This document shows positions 50,042-56,224 of a stretch of DNA of 64,000 bases, piece after piece. Made by a program: the position numbers and the translations under genes. Source of the stretch: JBDRMV01 sp043825615 (GTDB lineage Bacteria; CG03); assembly GCA_043825615.1 (NCBI GenBank), contig JBDRRS010000008.1, forward strand, positions 1 to 64,000. The letters are read 5' to 3'. Positions within the stretch are counted from its first letter, which is position 1. Each line of letters opens with the position of its first letter. The notes under the pieces were generated by a model that did not search any database, was not told the origin of the DNA, and was given only the letters and a program-made list of their open reading frames with translations.

Positions 50042-50152
50042 TGGCATTGCCCATCGGGGACGCTCACGTGAGAGGGTTCGCTCTGGGTTCGCTCCGGGCG
50101 GGGGTAAAACTCCTCGCTCACACAGCCCCCGCCGGACAATGCCATCATTTTT
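50038..50152 (+). repeat. Palindromic dispersed repeat, copy B, with terminator-like shape
   Basis: ATGATGGCATTG (50038-50049) is perfectly complementary to CAATGCCATCAT (50137-50148), followed by TTTT. A second internal stem pairs CCGGGCGGGGG near 50094-50104 with CCCCCGCCGG near 50126-50135. The interior CGGGGACGCTCA and AAACTCCTCGCTCACACAGCCCC match copy A at 17157-17258. A short tandem GGTTCGCTC duplication occurs only in this copy. It could attenuate transcription inside the BMC operon. Confidence 0.75.
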
Positions 50153-50164
50153 AAATAAAATGTT

Positions 50165-50461
50165 ATGAAAATATGTAAAGTTGTAGGAAATGTCTGGGCG
50201 ACGAGAAAACAGAAGTGCCTGAACGGTTTGAAACTTCTTCTCGTTCAGCCGATTGACAGCGACACGGGAAAATCAAAGGGTGATGTGATGCTTGCGGTTG
50301 AGAAAAATGTTGGCGCGGGAATAGGAAATATTGTTCTTGTAAATGACGAAGGCAATTCCGCAAGACAGATGCTTGAAAAGCCTGTTGCGGGAATTCGGAC
50401 GGTTGTCTGCGGAATCGTAGATGAGACGACGGTATCGGGAAAAACCAAAAAATATCACTGA
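50165..50461 (+). CDS. BMC-P (EutN/CcmL) vertex protein 3
   Basis: The protein is 98 residues with CKVVGNVWATRKQKCLNG, KLLLVQPID, NVGAGIGNIVLVNDEGNSAR and closing CGIVDETTVSG, again a EutN/CcmL pentamer subunit. No Shine-Dalgarno precedes the ATG; the palindromic repeat ends only 13 nt upstream, so its insertion may have removed or replaced the original leader. Low translation would suit a vertex protein needed in few copies. Confidence 0.94.
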   Translation: MKICKVVGNVWATRKQKCLNGLKLLLVQPIDSDTGKSKGDVMLAVEKNVGAGIGNIVLVNDEGNSARQMLEKPVAGIRTVVCGIVDETTVSGKTKKYH

Positions 50462-50481
50462 AGAAAGCGGAGGAGAAAGAA

Positions 50482-51504
50482 ATGGATAAAGAAGAACTGG
50501 AAAAAATTGTCAGAAAGGTTGTTGAAGAGTATATTGCCGCGGGGTCTTCTAAAACGGCGCACGCGGCGCCGGGCATGAAAAAAGTAACGTTCGGCACTTC
50601 GGGAAAGCCCGTGGGGGATTCATCCAGGGTTACGGTCGGTACGGCGGGCAAGGTTTTTACCTTTGCGCCCGGGCCTGCCGGTTCTACCTGTCCTCTGCTC
50701 AACGGTTCCCCGGCTGAGTGCGAGGGTTGTGCGCAGTGCGTCGTAAAAAGACCGGAAGCCGTGAAAAAAATTATTAATGCCGGCGCCGCGCGGATTTCCG
50801 CTCTTCATCCGGGAGATGTGAAAAAGGCGGAATATGATGTGGAAGTTGCAAAAATGATAGACCATACTATTTTGAAAGCGAATGTAACCCAGGAGCAGGT
50901 TGGCAAAATTTGCGAGGAAGCGAGGAAATACGGTTTTGCCTCGGTTTGCGTGAACCCCGCTTATGCTTCGCTTGTGAGCGAACTGCTTAAAGGGAGTCCC
51001 GTAAAAGTTACCGTTGTCGTGGGATTTCCTCTCGGCGCAACAACAAAGACCGCAAAAGCAATTGAGGCAAGAGACGCGATTGCCGCAGGCGCCGATGAAA
51101 TTGATATGGTCATAAATGTAGGGGCGTTAAAAAGCGGTAATTATTCTCTTGTTCTTGACGATATAAAAGCGGTAAGGGAAGCGGCGAAAGGGCGCACCTT
51201 AAAAGTTATTATTGAAACGGCTCTTCTCACGAGAGAGGAAAAAATAAAAGCGTGCGAATTGGCAAAAGAGGCGCTCGCCGATTTTGTCAAGACATCCACG
51301 GGTTTTTCAACAGGCGGAGCGACGATTGAGGACATAAAACTTATGAGGAGCGTTGTCGGTCCTTCAATGGGTATTAAGGCATCAGGGGGGATTCACACTC
51401 TGGAAGAAGCCAGGGCAATGAAAGAGGCGGGAGCCACGAGAATCGGCGCATCGGCTTCCGTTAAAATTGTTACCGGCGGGAAGTCGGAAGAGAAAGGGTA
51501 TTAA
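50482..51504 (+). CDS. deoC: Deoxyribose-phosphate aldolase with encapsulation peptide and Cys cluster
   Basis: The protein is 340 residues. Residues 1-18 (MDKEELEKIVRKVVEEYI) form an encapsulation-type amphipathic helix. Residues 25-110 form a linker with cysteines C70, C80, C83 and C86 (CPLLNGSPAECEGCAQC). From about 118 the DeoC barrel follows with MIDHTILKANVT, GFPLGATTKTAKA, DEIDMVINVGAL, KVIIETALL and the Schiff-base lysine in FVKTSTGFS. DeoC splits deoxyribose-5-phosphate to acetaldehyde and glyceraldehyde-3-phosphate and is the signature enzyme of sugar-phosphate compartments. The Cys group may bind a metal or cluster. A strong Shine-Dalgarno (GGAGGAGAAAG) precedes it. Confidence 0.95.
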   Translation: MDKEELEKIVRKVVEEYIAAGSSKTAHAAPGMKKVTFGTSGKPVGDSSRVTVGTAGKVFTFAPGPAGSTCPLLNGSPAECEGCAQCVVKRPEAVKKIINAGAARISALHPGDVKKAEYDVEVAKMIDHTILKANVTQEQVGKICEEARKYGFASVCVNPAYASLVSELLKGSPVKVTVVVGFPLGATTKTAKAIEARDAIAAGADEIDMVINVGALKSGNYSLVLDDIKAVREAAKGRTLKVIIETALLTREEKIKACELAKEALADFVKTSTGFSTGGATIEDIKLMRSVVGPSMGIKASGGIHTLEEARAMKEAGATRIGASASVKIVTGGKSEEKGY

Positions 51505-51549
51505 ATGCTGTCTGCGCGCCGTCAGGCGGGGAGTACATGGAGGTAAAAA

Positions 51550-51834
51550 ATGAGTGTTGAGAAGCTTGCTCTTGGGATGATTGAAACAAAAGGTCTTGTC
51601 GGAATGATTGAGGCGTCGGATGCGATGGTCAAGGCCGCGAAGGTTACTTTAGCCGGCTATGAAAAAATCGGCGGAGGGTATGTTACGACCTTTGTGCGGG
51701 GTGAGGTTGGAGCCGTGCGTGCCGCGGTGGAGGCGGGTTCCGCCGCCGTGCAGAGAATCGGCGAACTTATTTCGGTTCACGTAATACCGCGGCCGGACGG
51801 TCAGGTTGAGACAATTCTGCCTCAGCCGGAGTAA
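51550..51834 (+). CDS. BMC-H shell protein (hexamer) 3
   Basis: The protein is 94 residues with one BMC domain, ALGMIETKGLVGMIEASDAM, pore region KIGGGYV and VHVIPRPDG. It is nearly identical in pattern to BMC-H 1 at 44153. GGAGG lies 6 nt upstream. Such duplicate BMC-H genes often give mixed or abundant facets. Confidence 0.96.
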   Translation: MSVEKLALGMIETKGLVGMIEASDAMVKAAKVTLAGYEKIGGGYVTTFVRGEVGAVRAAVEAGSAAVQRIGELISVHVIPRPDGQVETILPQPE

Positions 51835-51874
51835 CGATAGATATTGTATATTGGATTTCAGATTCAGGTATTAG

Positions 51875-52153
51875 ATGCCGGATGTTAGCTGGGACAGTGT
51901 CAGGAACATAATTACCGACGAAATTTTGAAAAATGTTCCGAAGCGGAAAGAAATCAAAAAAGGTTTTTTCGCGGGGAGGTATCTGAAAAGTTTCAGGCAG
52001 CATTCTCCTTCGAGATTTCTGGCGACGGAGGACTTTGTCAGGCGCGCCGTCCGCCTGGGGCGGAGGGAATTGCGCCTTCCCGGAGGGACGATAATAACGC
52101 CTCTGGCAAGAGAATTGATAGATGAAAAAAATCTGAAAGTAAATTATGAATGA
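51875..52153 (+). CDS. Small BMC-linked protein with EutQ/EutT-like module
   Basis: The protein is 92 residues. Its N-terminus (WDSVRNIITDEILKNV) could be an amphipathic targeting helix. Its C-terminal half (RFLATEDFVRRAVRLG, then RRELRLPGGTIITPLAREL) matches the N-terminal module of EutT and EutQ and the 48-residue extension of the TIM gene at 42565. It lacks the cobalamin adenosyltransferase or cupin domain that follows in those proteins. The role is unknown; an assembly or cargo-linking role is inferred. It has no Shine-Dalgarno and its last 8 nt overlap the first V-ATPase gene. Confidence 0.8.
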   Translation: MPDVSWDSVRNIITDEILKNVPKRKEIKKGFFAGRYLKSFRQHSPSRFLATEDFVRRAVRLGRRELRLPGGTIITPLARELIDEKNLKVNYE

Positions 52154-52463
52154 ACTAAAAACAAAAATTGACGAGGTTTTGAAAGTTGAAGAAAAGGCGG
52201 TGCGCGACAGGGAAGAAGCGGTAAAACATGCGGATAAAATTTTAAGGAAAACCGCGCTGGATGCGGAAAAAATTCTTGAGGATGCCGAAACCGCCGTCCG
52301 CAGGGAACGGGAAGAAATTTTACTGAAAAGCCGCCGCTCTGCCGAGATGGAAGTGAAGAAAATGGGGCTTGATGCGGAAATTCTGGCAAAAAAAAACAGC
52401 GTCGAATTGAAGCAAAAAAAAGAAAAGATTTTCCAATTTCTTTTTCAGAGTGTTTTTGAATGA
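52146..52463 (+). CDS. V-type ATPase subunit G/H (peripheral stalk)
   Basis: The protein is 105 residues, almost entirely a charged coiled coil rich in Glu, Lys and Ala (KVEEKAVRDREEAVKHADKI), the length and character of bacterial V-ATPase stalk subunit G/H that pairs with subunit E. It is the first gene of the ATPase operon, as is usual, and starts inside the last BMC gene. The stop overlaps the subunit I gene. Assignment rests on composition and position, not on strong motifs. Confidence 0.8.
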   Translation: MNELKTKIDEVLKVEEKAVRDREEAVKHADKILRKTALDAEKILEDAETAVRREREEILLKSRRSAEMEVKKMGLDAEILAKKNSVELKQKKEKIFQFLFQSVFE

Positions 52464-54406
52464 TAGCGCCGCTCAGTAAAATATATCTGGCGGGGGTAAA
52501 CAGTTATTTTAATCAGGCTTTCTCTTTCCTGCAAAGGAAAGGGCTGATGGAGGTTTCCTCGGCTTCGGAAGAAATTACAAAAGATTCCAGTATAAAAAAC
52601 ACCGGCTCTTTCTACGAGGTATCAAGACGTCTTGAAGAGTTGAAAGAAACTATTAATTTTCTCGGAGATGGTAAAATCCCGAAGATAAAAGAGCCTCCGA
52701 AGGTTAAGGGGTTTAACATAGAAAATATAATTTCAAAAAGCGCCGAATTAAGGCATCGCTTATCAAGTATAAAAAATGAAATTTCAGGAGCGGAAAAAGA
52801 AAGAAGCATTCTTTCGGAAGCGCTCTCCATGAAAATCCCCTTTGAAAATCTTTTTTCAGTAAGAAAAATCAGGTGGAAGGTTTTGAACGTGCCGGTAAAG
52901 AGCGCCCGGAAATTTGAACAACACATTAACTCTTTTCCGCTTGCCGCTTTTATCCGCCTGAGATTTCAGCCGGGTAAAAATATGAAGAGTTATATTGTTT
53001 TTTTTCATCCCGCAATAGACATAAACGCGGATAAGTTTAACGCGCATGCGGTCGATATCCCCGTTTCTCCCGGCGAAAGGGCTGAAAGTGTTGCGCGCAG
53101 GATTGAATCCCTGAATTCCGAACTTGACGCCGCTCTTGAATACAAAAAACATTTGGAGCAATATCTGCCCCAGGCGCTTCTCCTCTTTGATTATTACGAG
53201 AACTTGAAAATAAGAGAACGGTTCAGGAATGAATCCATTTTCCAGACAAAAAAAGTTTTCGTTATCACCGGATGGATAAAACAGAAGGATTACCCTGCTT
53301 TTAAAGATGAAATTTCGCATAAGTTTCCGTGGGTTTCGGTTGACGGGAGAAAGCCGTTACGGGGAGAAGATGTCCCCATAATTCTTGAAAACAAGAAAAT
53401 TTCCGAACCCTATGAAGCGCTGACTTCAATGTACGGGACCCCGCTGTACGGGTCGGTGGACCCGTCTCCGAATATGGCTGTCTTTTTTGCCTTTTTCTTC
53501 GGTCTCTGCCTGACGGACGCTTTTTACGGTATCATCATTGCGGCCGTCTGCGCCGGTTTTTTATTTTTTAAGAAACCGGCGGCAGCACTGAGAAAATTTT
53601 TGTGGATCGGCTTTTTGGGCGGCCTTTTTACGATTCTGGCTGGCGCCGCGACCGGAGGCTGGTTCGGTGATTTACCCCGGCGTCTTCCCGCGGGTCTGGG
53701 TTTTATAAAAAATTTTACGGACAGGTTTGTTCTTTTTGACCCTGTGAAGAACGCCTTGATTTTTGTCGGCATCTCTATCGGCTGCGGTTTCATTCAGGTT
53801 ATGTGGGGAATGGTTTTGAAATGTCTGGACGATATCAGGCAGGGCAGGATATATTCGCTTATTTTTGAAGATGTTGCTTCAATCTGCATTCAGATTTCGG
53901 TTTTCGTTATCCTCGGCGTTTATGCTCTGGACCTTTTTACGCTTCCCGCCGGTCTAGATAGAATTGTTTTTGGCTTGCTTGGTTTCGGCGCCGTATCAAT
54001 AGTGGCGTATAACATGATTTTTCAGAAAGATGTTATTTTCAAGATTTTGTGGAGTTATTACGGCCTGTATTCGGTGATTACCGGAAATTCGTTTTCCGAT
54101 GTTCTTTCTTACATCCGTCTTTTTGCGCTGGGCCTTACGACGGGGCTTCTCGGTATGGCGATAAACGAATTCGTCTGGGTCATCGGGGGAGCCGGAGCGT
54201 GGTTTATTCCGGTTGCCGTAATTGTTTTTATCGTGGGGCATACCGTCAGTTTGTTTATAAATATGCTCGGCGCGGCGGTGCACACTCTGCGTCTCCAGTA
54301 CTATGAATTTTTCACGAAATTCATAAGAACCGGAGGGCATTATTTTAATCCATTGAGAAATTTTATAAAATATACACCTTTGAGTGCTATCAGGCAAGTT
54401 CAATAA
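52460..54406 (+). CDS. ntpI: V-type ATPase subunit I (a-subunit)
   Basis: The protein is 648 residues. The N-terminal half is cytosolic and helical. The C-terminal half holds about seven or eight transmembrane helices, beginning PNMAVFFAFFFGLCLTDAFYG, and includes FSDVLSYIRLFALGLTTG with the essential Arg facing the rotor ring, and GHTVSLFINMLGAAVHTLRLQ cut here into two motifs: GHTVSLFINML and HTLRLQYYEFF. It forms the ion half-channels. Length and motifs are normal for subunit I. Confidence 0.93.
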   Translation: MIAPLSKIYLAGVNSYFNQAFSFLQRKGLMEVSSASEEITKDSSIKNTGSFYEVSRRLEELKETINFLGDGKIPKIKEPPKVKGFNIENIISKSAELRHRLSSIKNEISGAEKERSILSEALSMKIPFENLFSVRKIRWKVLNVPVKSARKFEQHINSFPLAAFIRLRFQPGKNMKSYIVFFHPAIDINADKFNAHAVDIPVSPGERAESVARRIESLNSELDAALEYKKHLEQYLPQALLLFDYYENLKIRERFRNESIFQTKKVFVITGWIKQKDYPAFKDEISHKFPWVSVDGRKPLRGEDVPIILENKKISEPYEALTSMYGTPLYGSVDPSPNMAVFFAFFFGLCLTDAFYGIIIAAVCAGFLFFKKPAAALRKFLWIGFLGGLFTILAGAATGGWFGDLPRRLPAGLGFIKNFTDRFVLFDPVKNALIFVGISIGCGFIQVMWGMVLKCLDDIRQGRIYSLIFEDVASICIQISVFVILGVYALDLFTLPAGLDRIVFGLLGFGAVSIVAYNMIFQKDVIFKILWSYYGLYSVITGNSFSDVLSYIRLFALGLTTGLLGMAINEFVWVIGGAGAWFIPVAVIVFIVGHTVSLFINMLGAAVHTLRLQYYEFFTKFIRTGGHYFNPLRNFIKYTPLSAIRQVQ

Positions 54407-54418
54407 TCAGGAGGGATA

Positions 54419-54892
54419 ATGGATGGTTTAACGATTGCTTTATTCGGAGCGGGAATTGCGGTTTTTCTTGCGGGGATCGGCTCAGCCGTGGGCATTGCAA
54501 AAGCGGGTCAGGCCGCCGCAGGGGTGCTGAGCGAGAAACCCGAGAAGTTCGGGGAAATGTTTCTTCTGGTTGCGCTCCCGGGGACGCAGGGAATTTACGG
54601 ATTTGCGGTCGGTTTTATGACAATTCTGAAACTCGGTCTTATCGGCGCAGGTTCCCCTGTTTCGCCTACCATGCCTCAGGGCCTTCTGCTTTTTGCGGCT
54701 TGTCTTCCCGTTGCCGTTGCCGGGCTGGTCAGCGGAATACACCAGGGGAAAGTCTGCGCTTCCGGCGTGGGTGTTGTTGCAAAACAGGAAGGGAAGTTCG
54801 GGCTCGCCGTGATATACGGAATTCTTGTTGAGACGTACGCCCTTCTCGGTTTTGTCACCTCAATTCTCGTGGTCCTTTCCGTGAAGTTGTGA
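54419..54892 (+). CDS. ntpK: V-type ATPase proteolipid subunit K with Na+-type residues
   Basis: The protein is 157 residues made of two two-helix hairpins, the 16-kDa V-type proteolipid. The ion site includes Leu53, Thr56 and Gln57 in ALPGTQGIYG, Gln109 in GIHQGKV and the carboxylate Glu138 in LVETYALLGF. These match the Na+-binding residues of the Enterococcus hirae NtpK ring (Leu61, Thr64, Gln65, Gln110, Glu139), so sodium translocation is predicted. The stop overlaps the GTG of subunit E. Confidence 0.95.
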   Translation: MDGLTIALFGAGIAVFLAGIGSAVGIAKAGQAAAGVLSEKPEKFGEMFLLVALPGTQGIYGFAVGFMTILKLGLIGAGSPVSPTMPQGLLLFAACLPVAVAGLVSGIHQGKVCASGVGVVAKQEGKFGLAVIYGILVETYALLGFVTSILVVLSVKL

Positions 54893-55416
54893 GCTGGACA
54901 GAACTTCTTGACAGGGTCGGCGGAGAACTCAAAGAGGACCTCGTGAAAATCCGCCGGGAAGGCTCGGAGAAAAAGAATAAAATTATTGGCGATGCCGTCG
55001 CGCGGGCAGAGAAAAAAATCATGGAAGGACGGGAGCAGTCGGAAAAACAGGCAAAAATGCTTTTTGAAGAAATCAGTTCATCCGGCAGAATCCGGGCAAA
55101 GGGCGTAATAAGAAAGTCAAAAACGGATGCGCTCAATGAAATTTACGAAGAATTCAAGCGCAAAATCCTTGCGGATGACGAACTAAAAAAGAAAATTCTG
55201 GAAAAGTTTCTTGAAGAAAACGTCCGCGCGGGCTGCGAAGTCCAGGTAACCCCCGACGTCTTTGCTCTTTTCAAAAAGAACAAAAAATTCAAGACGGTTA
55301 AAAATGCGGATTGCCCGTCGCCTGTTCTGATTCTGCGGGACAGGGTTACCGTGAGTTTTGACTGGGATGAATTTATGGCGGGGCTCAAAGAAAGAACCAT
55401 TGGCAGGGTGAAATGA
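54889..55416 (+). CDS. ntpE: V-type ATPase subunit E (peripheral stalk)
   Basis: The protein is 175 residues. The N-terminal two thirds is a charged helix (GGELKEDLVKIRREGSEKKN, then ARAEKKIMEGREQSEKQAK). The C-terminal part is a small alpha/beta domain ending in a strand-rich segment (VTVSFDWDEFMAGLKERT), the layout of subunit E. With G/H it forms the stator stalk holding the catalytic head. GTG start overlapping K, stop overlapping the C-like gene. Confidence 0.85.
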   Translation: MSWTELLDRVGGELKEDLVKIRREGSEKKNKIIGDAVARAEKKIMEGREQSEKQAKMLFEEISSSGRIRAKGVIRKSKTDALNEIYEEFKRKILADDELKKKILEKFLEENVRAGCEVQVTPDVFALFKKNKKFKTVKNADCPSPVLILRDRVTVSFDWDEFMAGLKERTIGRVK

Positions 55417-55919
55417 GTTACGGCGGTTTTTTTGCGGTGGGAGAAGCGAGGGTATTTGAAACGTACCTCATGCCGCCTTTTCTGTTGAGAAGAGCATTTG
55501 AAGCGGAGAAGTATTCCGACGCTATGAACATTGTAAAAAGCGGCTCTTTCGGCCGTCTGCTGAATGAAAAGGAAAGTGATTTCGGCCTTGGCGGGTTTTT
55601 GAAGAATATGGCGGCGTCTTTTGCGGAAGTTTCGCAGGAGCCGAACGCTTTCACTCTGAATCAGACAAAATTTGTGAAATTTTTAAAAGCATGCGGGCAG
55701 GCTCCCGCCGGAAAAATTTTGAGCGTTCTGCGCGGGAGCAGAAACCCGTTTGAGTTTTACGGGTTCCTGTATGAGGAAAGGCGGAAGCGTCTCGGAAGGA
55801 TAGAAGGTTTTGACGTTCTGCTGTTCGTGTGGCTTTCGCTGTGGTGGCAGACCCGGCTGGTGAGAATGATTCTTTTCTCTAAAAAGAAAGGCGTAAAGGT
55901 AAAAGATGTCTCCGGATAA
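55413..55919 (+). CDS. Short V-type ATPase subunit C-like protein
   Basis: The protein is 168 residues. Position between E and F is that of subunit C, the funnel joining the central shaft to the ring. The C-terminus (WWQTRLVRMILFSKKKGVKVKD) fits the end of subunit C proteins, where an Arg-rich segment precedes a K-G-x tail. Subunit C usually has about 330 residues in three modules, so this is only half length. It may be a reduced or highly derived form. The next gene overlaps by 14 nt. Confidence 0.65.
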   Translation: MSYGGFFAVGEARVFETYLMPPFLLRRAFEAEKYSDAMNIVKSGSFGRLLNEKESDFGLGGFLKNMAASFAEVSQEPNAFTLNQTKFVKFLKACGQAPAGKILSVLRGSRNPFEFYGFLYEERRKRLGRIEGFDVLLFVWLSLWWQTRLVRMILFSKKKGVKVKDVSG

Positions 55920-56208
55920 AAAAGACATTTTTGTCTGCGGTGAAAGTTTCTTCTGCAGTGTTTTTAAGCAGGCCGGCTGTACGGCGGTGGAAGAAAGCGC
56001 AGGGCGGGAGGAAATCCTGAAAAAAATGAAGGAGGAAAATCCCGCATTTTTTATTTTTTCCCAGTCGGCGTTTGGAAAAATGAAGAGGGTCTTCAGCGAG
56101 AATTTTATCGCCGCGCCGTACATTGTTTTTCCGATGCCCGGCGAAGAAAATCTGATAGAGCATGAAATTTCCGAACTGGTTAAGATTGCCGTAGGAGTCG
56201 AGTTATAA
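55906..56208 (+). CDS. V-type ATPase subunit F
   Basis: The protein is 100 residues with a Rossmann-like alpha/beta pattern: IFVCGESFFCSVFKQAGC, AFFIFSQSAFGKM, and a final IVFPMPGEEN segment followed by a C-terminal helix. This is the size and pattern of subunit F, the central shaft partner of D. Assignment is supported by its place just before subunit A. Confidence 0.85.
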   Translation: MSPDKKDIFVCGESFFCSVFKQAGCTAVEESAGREEILKKMKEENPAFFIFSQSAFGKMKRVFSENFIAAPYIVFPMPGEENLIEHEISELVKIAVGVEL

Positions 56209-56224
56209 ATAACGAGGTGAAATA

